Assembly: GCA_023431725.1 (NCBI GenBank)
Contig: JAEYVN010000230.1
Span: 1-12,476 of the forward strand
DNA length: 12,476 nucleotides
Source: Pseudomonadota bacterium
GTDB taxonomy: Bacteria > Pseudomonadota > Alphaproteobacteria > Rhizobiales > Xanthobacteraceae
Reading direction: 5' to 3'
The notes beneath the pieces are model-generated. The model saw only the letters and a program-made list of their open reading frames with translations. It did not search any database and was not told where the DNA came from. Of this stretch, positions 1-6,334 are shown one piece after another (position 1 is the stretch's first letter; every line of letters starts with the position of its first letter). Both the position numbers and the translations under genes were made by a program.

Positions 1-272
1 CCGAAATCTCGCGGCGCCAGGTGGCGGAGCGCCGACGTCAGATCGCGCAGCACATCGGGATCGGCGTTTTCCTGGATCGTCAGTGATGCCGATGTGTGGC
101 GCAGGAAAAGCGAAACCGCGCCGTCTGCAGCACCTGCTTTGTCGGCAAAGCGGCGGACATCGGCGCTGATATCGGTGAAGCCCTCGCCCTTTGTCTCGAT
201 GGTCAGTTCGGCAGTGGCGATAACATTGGCGGTTATGGTGGTGATAACGGACAGGCCCACGACGCCGCTCAC
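1..272 (-). CDS. yjbQ: YjbQ family protein (UPF0047), C-terminus cut by window edge
   Basis: The 90 visible residues match the N-terminal two thirds of the YjbQ/UPF0047 family, small single-domain proteins of about 140 residues annotated as secondary thiamine-phosphate synthases. The signature is clear: HTSASL at residues 59-64, followed by the acidic run IQENADPDVLRDL (66-78), which parallels [20 protein letters not shown] in E. coli YjbQ. The remaining C-terminal part lies left of base 1. The start chosen is a GTG at 272 that overlaps the stop of the upstream gene by 4 nt (GTGA), which suggests translational coupling. No good ribosome site is visible there, and an in-frame GTG at 260 is an alternative. 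The physiological role of YjbQ is unsettled; thiamine phosphate synthesis is a weak side activity described for the family, so family membership is firmer than function. Confidence 0.9.
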   Translation of the reverse strand, partial: MSGVVGLSVITTITANVIATAELTIETKGEGFTDISADVRRFADKAGAADGAVSLFLRHTSASLTIQENADPDVLRDLTSALRHLAPRDF

Positions 273-700
273 ATGGAGAGATCGCGCTGCAGCCGGCCGA
301 TCATGTCGACCAGCCGTCGCCAGATCCGCTCGGCTGTTGCCATGGCACGATCAATGTCCGCATCGCTCGGGGAGGCACCGTCCGGCTGGTTCGGTCCCTT
401 GGCGACGCCAGGCGGGGTGACGCCGCGCGCCAGCATCTCCTTTTTCAGCGCCGCATTGTCCTTCTGCAAACGGGCGATTTCGTCTTCCAGCGCACTGCGC
501 TCGTCGGGCACCGGGTGGCAGGCCCAGCCCAACTCCCGCCGCATGCAAACCGAAAGGTGGCCGGTCTGTTGATCAAGACGCAGATAGCCATCGTCTGTCC
601 GGTTCAGGCTGTAGCGGCCGTTTTCGGTGGCCGGCGCATCCTGTGCCGCAGCCGGGGCTGCGAGCAGCAAAAGCGGGGTGAGGACGAGGAAGCGAAACAT
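269..700 (-). CDS. Secreted conserved protein of unknown function with coiled coil
   Basis: Not a protein of known function; I recall similar sequences in other Hyphomicrobiales but cannot name a family. The 143-residue product begins with a typical Sec signal peptide (hydrophobic LVLTPLLLLAAPAAA at 5-19, likely cut near residue 20), so it should be periplasmic. The mature part has a short beta-rich segment with two cysteines (C52, C61) that could form a disulfide, then a heptad-rich helix at about 66-92 (acidic/lysine coiled coil), a proline/glycine linker, and a C-terminal amphipathic helix at 113-143. The ATG at 700 is preferred over the in-frame ATG at 724 because AAGGGA lies 9 nt upstream of it, inside what would otherwise be coding sequence. 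It overlaps yjbQ by 4 nt and is divergent from the atp operon. Confidence 0.8.
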   Translation of the reverse strand: MFRFLVLTPLLLLAAPAAAQDAPATENGRYSLNRTDDGYLRLDQQTGHLSVCMRRELGWACHPVPDERSALEDEIARLQKDNAALKKEMLARGVTPPGVAKGPNQPDGASPSDADIDRAMATAERIWRRLVDMIGRLQRDLSM

Positions 701-849
701 CAGTGAAATCCCTTTGGACGGCATTTAATTGTATCATTCTCCGAACCTGCACCGAAAGTCGTGCAGTGATCCGGATGGCGTGTTGTCGCTGGCTGTCAAA
801 TTACTGAATTTACTGGCCTATTTCAGTATTGCGCGGCGCACAGCGTTTC

Positions 850-878
850 TTGACTTGCGAAAACCGCATAAGTATGGT
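850..878 (+). promoter_or_regulatory. Sigma70-type promoter of the F0 ATP synthase operon
   Basis: TTGACT at 850-855 is followed after exactly 17 bases by TATGGT at 873-878 (5/6 and 4/6 matches to the sigma70 consensus). Transcription should begin near 885, leaving a leader of about 55 nt before atpI. It is the only well-spaced promoter seen upstream of the operon, and AT-rich sequence at about 790-830 lies upstream of it. Confidence 0.7.
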
Positions 879-940
879 CCGCCCGGCTTTGAGGGGTACA
901 AGGGGCCTTCGGAACGTTTCCTGAGGCGAGTGTCGAAAGC

Positions 941-1318
941 ATGGCTGGCGGCGCACGCGACAAAGACGGATCGAACAAACCGGATTCCTCGGAAGCTGCT
1001 CTCTCCGAGAGGCTGAAGGGCCTCGGCGCGAAGCTCAGCCAAGTCGAGCAACGCAAACCGGAAGAGCGCGATCCCCGGTTATCGGGTTCCGATCCGTCAG
1101 CAATGGCGCGCGGTTTCCGGCTTTCCGCTGAACTTGTGGCGGGCGTGCTCGTGGGGGCGGTTATCGGCTGGTTGCTGGACCGTGTCCTGGGAATTTCGCC
1201 GTGGGGGATGATCGTCTTTGTGCTGCTCGGCTTCGTTGCCGGGGTGTTGAACGTGATGCGTGCGGCCGGGGTTGTTGCGCCAAGCAAGCTTCCCGGTGGT
1301 GGCGCTGACAGAAGCTGA
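941..1318 (+). CDS. atpI: ATP synthase protein I (AtpI)
   Basis: AtpI is a small membrane protein encoded at the head of many atp operons. In the family it assists c-ring or F0 assembly and may take part in magnesium handling; it is not a subunit of the finished enzyme. The 125-residue product has a charged hydrophilic N-terminus (1-58) and two membrane segments at about 61-83 and 87-108. The first ends in a glycine-rich GVLVGAVIGWLLDR run, the usual AtpI hairpin signature. The ATG at 941 is preceded by a GAGGCGAG purine stretch at 923-930. It is the first gene after the promoter at 850-878 and is followed by atpB after 70 nt, which hold two small hairpins. Confidence 0.93.
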   Translation: MAGGARDKDGSNKPDSSEAALSERLKGLGAKLSQVEQRKPEERDPRLSGSDPSAMARGFRLSAELVAGVLVGAVIGWLLDRVLGISPWGMIVFVLLGFVAGVLNVMRAAGVVAPSKLPGGGADRS

Positions 1319-1319
1319 T

Positions 1320-1365
1320 CCGCGCCTGCGCGGTGACCGAATTTCATAAAGCCGCGTTTTGCGGC
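1320..1365 (+). other. Two small GC hairpins between atpI and atpB
   Basis: CCGCG at 1320-1324 pairs with CGCGG at 1329-1333 around a 4-nt loop, starting 2 nt after the atpI stop. GCCGC at 1351-1355 pairs with GCGGC at 1361-1365 around GTTTT. Neither is followed by a T run, so they are unlikely to be strong terminators. They may mark an RNA processing or stability region. Confidence 0.4.
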
Positions 1366-1388
1366 GATTGAAGGACCAAGACCCGGCC

Positions 1389-2138
1389 ATGGCCGATCCG
1401 ATCCACCAATTCGAAATCCAGAAGATCGCCACCCTCGGTCACATTGGCGGGCACGAAATCGCCTTCACCAATTCCGCGCTGTACATGTTCGTCGCGGTGG
1501 CCGGCATCTCGCTGCTGATGCTCGGCGCGACCGCCGCCCGCGCTGTTGTTCCGGGCCGGATGCAGTCGATCGCGGAAATCACCTACGAATTCGTCGCCGA
1601 CACGTTACGAAGTTCGGCCGGCAAGGAGGGGATGAAGTTCTTCCCCCTCGTCTTCACGCTGTTCTCCTTCATTCTGTTCGCGAACATGATCGGGATGATC
1701 CCCGGCACCTTCACGGTGACCAGCCATCTCATCATCACCGCCGCGCTGGCGATGATCGTGTTCCTGACCGTGCTGATCTACGGCTTCTACAAGAACGGCA
1801 CGAAATTCCTGAAGCTGTTCGTGCCGAGTGGCGTGCCGATCTATATCATGCCGCTGATCGTGCTGATCGAGGTCATCTCGTTCCTGTCGCGGCCGATCTC
1901 CCACAGCGTCCGTCTGTTCGCCAATGTCTTCGCCGGTCACATCACGCTGAAGGTGTTCGCGGGCTTCGTGACGATGCTGGGGAGCCTCGGTTTCGTCGGC
2001 TGGCTCGGCGCCGTCCTGCCGCTTGGCATGACGGTGGCGTTGACCGCTCTCGAGTTTCTCGTTGCGTTCCTGCAGGCCTATGTCTTCACCATCCTGACCT
2101 GCATCTATCTCAACGACGCTATTCACCCGGGCCACTGA
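1389..2138 (+). CDS. atpB: F0 ATP synthase subunit a
   Basis: Subunit a is the integral membrane stator that forms the two half-channels carrying protons to and from the c-ring. The 249-residue product has the family's series of membrane helices and the key motif SHSVRLFAN, whose arginine (R175) is the invariant residue facing the c-ring carboxylate (R210 in E. coli). The C-terminal [22 protein letters not shown] helix is also characteristic. The start is the ATG at 1389 ([11 protein letters not shown]); the reading frame stays open back to a TTG at 1359, but the ATG matches where I recall related rhizobial proteins starting. AAGGA at 1371-1375 is a rather distant ribosome site. It is the second gene of the F0 operon and is followed by atpE after 44 nt. 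Confidence 0.97.
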   Translation: MADPIHQFEIQKIATLGHIGGHEIAFTNSALYMFVAVAGISLLMLGATAARAVVPGRMQSIAEITYEFVADTLRSSAGKEGMKFFPLVFTLFSFILFANMIGMIPGTFTVTSHLIITAALAMIVFLTVLIYGFYKNGTKFLKLFVPSGVPIYIMPLIVLIEVISFLSRPISHSVRLFANVFAGHITLKVFAGFVTMLGSLGFVGWLGAVLPLGMTVALTALEFLVAFLQAYVFTILTCIYLNDAIHPGH

Positions 2139-2182
2139 CGCCCGACCAACCTCTCTTCAGATCGATCCCAAAGGAGCAATCA

Positions 2183-2410
2183 ATGGATCCTGTTGCAGCA
2201 AAGTACATCGGTGCCGGCATCGCCTGCCTCGGCATGGGTCTCGCCGGCGTCGGCGTGGGTAACATCTTCGCCAACTTCCTCGGTTCGGCGCTGCGTAACC
2301 CGTCGGCTGCCCAGGGCCAGTTCGGCAACCTGATTTTCGGCTTCGCCGTGACCGAAGCGCTCGGCATCTTCTCGCTGCTGATCGCGCTGTTGCTGCTGTT
2401 CGCCGTCTAA
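2183..2410 (+). CDS. atpE: F0 ATP synthase subunit c
   Basis: Subunit c forms the rotating proteolipid ring of F0; each copy carries one proton per turn. The 75-residue hairpin has a glycine-rich first helix (repeated small residues at 10-27, including AGVGVGN), the polar loop RNP at 38-40 that contacts F1, and a second helix with the proton-binding carboxylate E58 in AVTEALG. Glutamate here and the absence of sodium-type ligands in the first helix suggest proton coupling. A near-ideal AAGGAG at 2171-2176 lies 6 nt before the ATG, the best ribosome site in the operon, fitting the need for many copies per enzyme. A GC hairpin follows the gene. Confidence 0.97.
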   Translation: MDPVAAKYIGAGIACLGMGLAGVGVGNIFANFLGSALRNPSAAQGQFGNLIFGFAVTEALGIFSLLIALLLLFAV

Positions 2411-2430
2411 TCCTCACGAATTTGAGGGCC

Positions 2431-2454
2431 CTGCGCGCGGTTCTGCGCGCGCAG
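2431..2454 (+). promoter_or_regulatory. GC stem-loop between atpE and atpF'
   Basis: CTGCGCGCG at 2431-2439 pairs perfectly with CGCGCGCAG at 2446-2454 around a 6-nt loop. There is no T tract after it, and the ribosome site GGAG of atpF' begins 2 nt later (2457-2460). It is more likely a barrier to 3' exonucleases, a partial attenuator or a translation modulator than a full terminator, and it could raise subunit c output over b'. Confidence 0.6.
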
Positions 2455-2468
2455 GCGGAGAGAAACCG

Positions 2469-3011
2469 ATGGCCACCAAAGCGACAACCGAAGTGCCTGG
2501 CGGATCTGGCGGTGCAAAAGCGCCGTTCCCGCCGTTCAATTCGGAAACCTTCGCGTCCCAGCTGCTCTGGTTCGCGATCGCCTTCATTCTGCTCTACGTG
2601 TTGATGTCGCGAGTGGCGCTGCCACGCGTTGGCGCAATCGTGGAAGGACGCGCCAACAGGATCGCCGACGATCTTGCCGCGGCCCAGAAGCTGAAGGACG
2701 AGACCGATACGGCCCTCGCGAATTATGAAAAGACGCTGGCCGACGCGCGCAACAACGCGCAGACCATCGCCGGTCAGACGCGTGACAAGTTGACGGCTGA
2801 AGCGGACGAGCGTCGCAAGACGCTGGAAGGCAAGCTGCACGAGCGTCTGCAGGACGCGGAAAGGACCATCGCCCAGACCAAGACGTCGGCGATGTCGAAT
2901 GTCCGCGGGATCGCCACCGACACGGCCTCGGCGATCGTCGAGCGCCTGATCGGCAACAAGCCCGACCAGGCGGCGGTGTCCGATGCGGTCGATAAATCGC
3001 TGAAGGCTTGA
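2469..3011 (+). CDS. atpF': F0 ATP synthase subunit b'
   Basis: Subunit b' pairs with b to form the heterodimeric peripheral stalk that holds F1 against rotation; two separate b-type genes are usual in alphaproteobacteria, cyanobacteria and chloroplasts. The 180-residue product has a Gly/Pro/Ala-rich N-terminal extension (1-25), one membrane helix at about 27-48, then a long charged helix to the C-terminus with the RANRIADDLAAAQKLKDE pattern at the start of the coiled coil. The longer N-terminus and the gene's place just before the second b gene argue for b' rather than b. GGAG at 2457-2460 precedes the ATG by 8 nt. Some annotations call this gene atpG or atpF2. Confidence 0.94.
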   Translation: MATKATTEVPGGSGGAKAPFPPFNSETFASQLLWFAIAFILLYVLMSRVALPRVGAIVEGRANRIADDLAAAQKLKDETDTALANYEKTLADARNNAQTIAGQTRDKLTAEADERRKTLEGKLHERLQDAERTIAQTKTSAMSNVRGIATDTASAIVERLIGNKPDQAAVSDAVDKSLKA

Positions 3012-3023
3012 GGAATCCAGACC

Positions 3024-3506
3024 ATGTTCGAAGCAGAATTCTGGGTTGCCGTATCGCTGGTCATCTTCCTGGGCGGCCTGCTTTATCTGGGCGTCCACAA
3101 GACCATCGCCAACGTGCTCGACAAGCGCAGTGGGCGTATCCAGTCGGAGCTTGAGGAAGCTGCGCGTCTGAAGGCCGAAGCCGTAGCGCTCTTGGCCGAG
3201 TACAAGCAGAAGACCTCGAACGCCGACAAGGAAGCGGCCGAGATCATCGAGAGCGCCAAGGCCGATGCCGAACGTCTGGCGGCCGAAGCCCATGCCAAGC
3301 TTGAGGATTTCGTCACCCGTCGGACCCAGATGGCCGAAGCCAAGATCGCGCAGGCCGAAGCGCAGGCGCTCGCTGAAGTGCGCAGCGTCGCCGCTGAGGT
3401 TGCGGTCGGGGCGGCCGAAAAGGTGCTGGCGCATACCGCCAAGGGCTCGATCGCGGCCGATCTGATTTCGCGCGGCATCGATGACGTGAAGAAGAAGCTG
3501 AACTAG
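3024..3506 (+). CDS. atpF: F0 ATP synthase subunit b
   Basis: Subunit b is the second half of the peripheral stalk linking F0 subunit a to F1 delta. The 160-residue product has a short periplasmic N-terminus, a membrane helix at about 7-25 (WVAVSLVIFLGGLLYLGV), a KxIANVLDKRSGRIQ turn, and a continuous Ala/Glu/Lys-rich coiled coil to about 130, followed by a short C-terminal region ending KKKLN. The ribosome site GAGG begins inside the TGA of atpF', so the two genes are probably coupled. It is the last gene of this operon: a strong terminator follows 21 nt later. The F1 genes (atpHAGDC) are absent here, as expected in this group where they form a separate operon. Confidence 0.95.
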   Translation: MFEAEFWVAVSLVIFLGGLLYLGVHKTIANVLDKRSGRIQSELEEAARLKAEAVALLAEYKQKTSNADKEAAEIIESAKADAERLAAEAHAKLEDFVTRRTQMAEAKIAQAEAQALAEVRSVAAEVAVGAAEKVLAHTAKGSIAADLISRGIDDVKKKLN

Positions 3507-3527
3507 GCTTCGTCAAAATCCCGAGAC

Positions 3528-3566
3528 AAAAAAAGCGGTGGCCGAGAGCATCGGCCACCGCTTTTT
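3528..3566. terminator. Bidirectional intrinsic terminator between atpF and the lipoprotein gene
   Basis: GCGGTGGCCGA at 3535-3545 pairs without mismatch with TCGGCCACCGC at 3551-3561 around GAGCA. An A run lies on the left (3528-3534) and a T run on the right (3562-3566), so it can act on both strands. It ends the atp operon on the plus strand and can stop the convergent lipoprotein transcript on the minus strand. Confidence 0.93.
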
Positions 3567-3611
3567 CTTTTAGTCAAACGATCTGGCCGGCCTTGCGTCT
3601 GGCAAGCCGTC

Positions 3612-3630
3612 CGCTCCCGCTCGGGGAGCG
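3612..3630 (-). other. Hairpin abutting the lipoprotein gene stop codon
   Basis: CGCTCCC at 3612-3618 pairs with GGGAGCG at 3624-3630 around a 5-nt loop, directly downstream of the minus-strand stop at 3631. No T run follows on the minus strand, so it may protect the 3' end while the stronger hairpin at 3528-3566 terminates. Confidence 0.45.
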
Positions 3631-4287
3631 TCAGCCTTGACGGCCACGCTTGGGCGCGGGCTTTTTCTCCTGCGCGCCCAGCGGATCGAAGCCGATATAG
3701 ATGACGTAATTGTCGAATGCCGCGCCGGCCGGCATCGGTACCGAGAGATTTTCCTCGATATGCGTGAAGGCGACATGCGGCTGGCCTTCGCCAATCGTCA
3801 CCGGCACGCGCTGCAACTTGGTGGTGATGGTCTTCGGCTGCATGCCCTCTTCGACGACCGCATAGCGGATCGGAATATCGAGGGTGCCGGGGCCGCCTGC
3901 CGGCCCGAGCACGACACGGCCCTGCATGCCGACGCGCATCACGAGATTGCCGTCAACGCTGCTGCATTCGCGCGCCGTCTGGCCGATCGACACCTGATAG
4001 CGCAGCGCTGTCGCCGATGGGTCTCGCGCCGTGGTATTGATCGCATAGCTGCCCGCGCCCTGACGCAACTCGACATTCGGGCAGCGCTCGAGGTTGCGCG
4101 TCGAGCCGGTCGTATCCGCATTGGGGGCGGGTCCGCTGCTGGCCATCGCCTGGCTGAGTGGTGCATCCGAGCCGCCGCCAATGCCGGATGACGAGCAGCC
4201 TGCCGCCAGCAGTGCGATCGCTGCAAACGGCGCGATGCGGATAATGCGATGATTGTCGATTGGTCCCCGACGCATACTCGATCTCAT
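3631..4287 (-). CDS. Predicted lipoprotein of unknown function
   Basis: Function not recognised; I recall similar lipoproteins in other Hyphomicrobiales. The 218-residue product has a basic N-terminus, a hydrophobic segment (19-29) and a lipobox ending LLAAGC, so C31 should be lipidated; the Ser-Ser-Ser following it gives no inner-membrane retention signal by the E. coli +2 rule. A Gly/Ser/Ala-rich linker (32-65) is followed by a beta-rich domain of about 140 residues containing C69 (ERCPNVEL) and C108 (ARECSSV), then a basic tail (KKPAPKRGRQG). The two cysteines could form a disulfide in the periplasm. The ATG at 4287 is used; an in-frame ATG at 4275 is equally possible and neither has a strong ribosome site. 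It is a single-gene unit convergent with the atp operon. Confidence 0.82.
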   Translation of the reverse strand: MRSSMRRGPIDNHRIIRIAPFAAIALLAAGCSSSGIGGGSDAPLSQAMASSGPAPNADTTGSTRNLERCPNVELRQGAGSYAINTTARDPSATALRYQVSIGQTARECSSVDGNLVMRVGMQGRVVLGPAGGPGTLDIPIRYAVVEEGMQPKTITTKLQRVPVTIGEGQPHVAFTHIEENLSVPMPAGAAFDNYVIYIGFDPLGAQEKKPAPKRGRQG

Positions 4288-4298
4288 TCATTCAAGCC

Positions 4299-4338
4299 TG
4301 ATGTGGTCCGAAAACCGCTGCGCACTTTTCGGCATCAT
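4299..4338. repeat. Palindromic intergenic repeat of Rhizobiales type
   Basis: CCGAAAA (4308-4314) pairs with TTTTCGG (4326-4332), and outside it TGATG (4299-4303) pairs with CATCA (4333-4337), with a TGGT bulge on the left arm. The form, GTCCGAAAACCG then CACTTTTCGG then ATCATGCTC, resembles a palindromic element that I recall as very common between genes in Bradyrhizobium, Mesorhizobium and relatives (RIME-like). It lies in the leader of the lipoprotein gene. Confidence 0.65.
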
Positions 4339-4383
4339 GCTCAGACCCGGCGTAGCACCGGGCAGTACCCCAATTTCGGCGTG

Positions 4384-4413
4384 ACTATAGCAAGGCAACC
4401 ATGGCCGCCCCAA
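4384..4413 (-). promoter_or_regulatory. Probable sigma70-type promoter of the lipoprotein gene
   Basis: On the minus strand TTGGGG (4413-4408) is followed after 18 bases by TATAGT (4389-4384). The -10 box matches 5 of 6 consensus bases and the -35 box matches at its conserved TTG. Transcription would start near 4377, giving a leader of about 90 nt that contains the palindromic repeat. Confidence 0.5.
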
Positions 4414-4433
4414 GGCATGCGGTAAATGTGTGG

Positions 4434-5012
4434 TTAATCGCCCTTCAGGCGGGAATAGAGCAGATGATCCTGCCACAATCCATTGATGCAGAGATATTCG
4501 CGGGCATAGCCCTCGCGTTTGAAGCCGGTCCGCTCCAGCAACCGGATCGATGGTGTGTTGGTCGGGATGCAGGCCGCCTCGATGCGGTGCAGGCGAAGTG
4601 CATCAAAGGCGAAGGGGATCAATGCGGCGACGCCGCGCGTCATATAGCCCTGGCCGGCAAAAGGTGCTCCGGCCCAATAGCCAAGACTGCCGGCCTGCGC
4701 CACGCCGCGGCGGACATTCGTGAGGGTCAGGCCGCCGAGCAGGACATTGTCGGATTTGCGAAACAGCAGAAAGGGATAGGTGAGGTCGCCGCGCATATCC
4801 TCGCTGTAGCGCCGCAAGCGCCGCCGGAAAGCAGCGCGGGAGAGGTCATCCTCGGGCCAGGTCGGTTCCCAGGGCACGAGGAAGTCGCGGCTCTTCTCCC
4901 GTAACGCGGCCCATTCGGTGAAGTCAGCCATTTGCGGAGCGCGCAGGAAGACGTTGTCGCCCTGCACGACGGGTAGCTGTTCGCTCACATGGATCGAACG
5001 AAAGAAAGCCAT
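4434..5012 (-). CDS. GNAT N-acetyltransferase, RimJ/RimL-like
   Basis: A 192-residue GCN5-related acetyltransferase of the RimJ/RimL type, expected to move the acetyl group of acetyl-CoA to an amine, in RimJ/RimL to the N-terminus of a ribosomal protein; the actual substrate is unknown. The acetyl-CoA loop is visible at 115-128 (GAPFAGQGYMTRGV, the Q/R-x-x-G-x-A/G motif), followed by the conserved block N152-x-x-S155 to the LLERTGF segment (159-164) and the YLCINGLWQDH end typical of this subgroup. The start used is the ATG at 5012. The frame is open to a TTG at 5066 that overlaps the stop of the upstream protease gene (TTGA), so a longer form with 18 extra residues cannot be excluded. It lies downstream of thrC and the M16 protease in an apparent operon. 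Confidence 0.88.
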   Translation of the reverse strand: MAFFRSIHVSEQLPVVQGDNVFLRAPQMADFTEWAALREKSRDFLVPWEPTWPEDDLSRAAFRRRLRRYSEDMRGDLTYPFLLFRKSDNVLLGGLTLTNVRRGVAQAGSLGYWAGAPFAGQGYMTRGVAALIPFAFDALRLHRIEAACIPTNTPSIRLLERTGFKREGYAREYLCINGLWQDHLLYSRLKGD

Positions 5013-5062
5013 CGCCTTGTCCGCCCGCGTGCCATGCAGGCCTGAATTGCCTGAGACTAATA

Positions 5063-6334
5063 TCAAGCTGCGGCGCGTGCAAAATTCTCCACGATCCGCG
5101 CTGCGGCTTCCAGACCGCGACCCGGTCCGAGGCCGGCAACGGCAGGCTGGCTGCGCGCCAGCAGCGCACGCCCGGCGGCCTGTGTGCTCTCCACGGTCAC
5201 AGCATCGATCTTGCCGATGATTTCCGACAGCGGCAGTGGACGGCCATAGATCATCATCTGACGGGCCAGCTGTTCGGCGCGGGCGCTGGAGCTTTCCAGC
5301 GCCATCAGCAATCCGGCTTTCATCTGCGCCTTGGCCCGCGCCACTTCGGCTTCCGTGATCGTCGAGACCGCACGATCAAGCTCGTCGATCACGACCTGCA
5401 TCAATTCCGGCGCATCATTGTCGTCGGTGCCGGCATAGATGCCGAAGAAGCCGGTGTCGGAATAGGCCATGTGGAAGCTGGAGATGGTGTAGCAGAGACC
5501 GCGGATCTCGCGCACCTCCTGGAACAGGCGCGACGACATTCCGCCGCCCATGATGTTCGAGAAGACCTGCAGGCTGAACAGCAGCGGATCGCGCTGCGGC
5601 AATCCTTCCAACGCCAGCGCCAGATGCGCCTGCTCGAGATCCTGCCGTTCGATATGCTGGCCGCCGATGAAGCGAGCCGCTTCCGGTGCCGGACCGGCCT
5701 CGCCCGAAAAACTTTCGAACAGCCGGGCGGCTTCATCGACGATCAATTCGTGCGTCACCGAACCCGTCGCGGCGATCACCATGTCGGGGCCGCGGTAATT
5801 GCGGGACAGATACTGGCGCAAACGATGGGCGTTGATCGATTTGACGCTGTCGCGCGTGCCGAGGATCGGACGGCCGATCGGCTGGCCCGGGAAGGCTACG
5901 CGTTGCAGGTGATCGAAAACGATATCATCCGGCGTATCTTCGGCGGCACCGATTTCCTGAATGATGACGTTGTGTTCGCGCGTCAATTCCTCCGGGTCGA
6001 AGGCCGGATTGGCGAGGATGTCCGACAGGACATCGAGCGCCAGCGGCACGTCCGCTTTCAGCACGCGCGCATAATAGGTGGTCGTTTCCACGCTGGTGGC
6101 CGCATTGAGATCACCGCCGACGGCTTCGATTTCCTCGGCGATCTGGCGCGCATTGCGGCGCTTGGTGCCCTTGAAGGCCATGTGCTCGAGCAGATGGGCG
6201 ATGCCGTGCTCGTCGGCCATTTCGTCACGGCTGCCGGCGCCGACCCAGACGCCGAGCGAGGCGGTTTCCAGATGCGGCATGGCGTCGGTGACGACGGTCA
6301 GACCGGAGGGCAGACGGGTCACTTCAACGCTCAT
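5063..6334 (-). CDS. M16 family zinc metallopeptidase (processing-peptidase-like)
   Basis: A 423-residue member of the pitrilysin M16 family, subfamily like the mitochondrial processing peptidase beta subunit. The inverted zinc motif HLLEH is at 47-51 (H47 and H51 bind zinc, E50 is the catalytic base), and the third ligand E127 sits exactly 76 residues after H51, as in HxxEHx76E. The second, inactive half-domain contains the Gly-rich GGGMSSRLFQEVREIRGLCY segment typical of the family. All catalytic residues are present, so it should be active. It lacks an obvious signal peptide and is probably cytoplasmic. The ATG at 6334 overlaps the thrC stop by 4 nt (ATGA). Similar proteins follow thrC in many rhizobial genomes (from memory); the natural substrate is not established. 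Confidence 0.95.
   Translation of the reverse strand: MSVEVTRLPSGLTVVTDAMPHLETASLGVWVGAGSRDEMADEHGIAHLLEHMAFKGTKRRNARQIAEEIEAVGGDLNAATSVETTTYYARVLKADVPLALDVLSDILANPAFDPEELTREHNVIIQEIGAAEDTPDDIVFDHLQRVAFPGQPIGRPILGTRDSVKSINAHRLRQYLSRNYRGPDMVIAATGSVTHELIVDEAARLFESFSGEAGPAPEAARFIGGQHIERQDLEQAHLALALEGLPQRDPLLFSLQVFSNIMGGGMSSRLFQEVREIRGLCYTISSFHMAYSDTGFFGIYAGTDDNDAPELMQVVIDELDRAVSTITEAEVARAKAQMKAGLLMALESSSARAEQLARQMMIYGRPLPLSEIIGKIDAVTVESTQAAGRALLARSQPAVAGLGPGRGLEAAARIVENFARAAA

Noticed and set aside
794..799. A perfect TTGACA on the minus strand as a -35 box for the yjbQ pair
   Set aside because: No acceptable -10 box lies 16-19 nt downstream; the sequence there is GC-rich (ATCCGG region).
2157..3434. 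A 425-codon open frame on the minus strand opposite atpE, atpF' and atpF
   Set aside because: It runs antisense to three well-supported subunit genes and its composition (Arg/Gly/Leu-rich) is typical of a shadow frame in GC-rich DNA; no domain or signal is recognisable.
4288..4476. A 62-codon minus-strand frame between the acetyltransferase and lipoprotein genes
   Set aside because: It spans the palindromic repeat and the probable promoter, overlaps the end of the acetyltransferase gene in another frame, and has no recognisable features.
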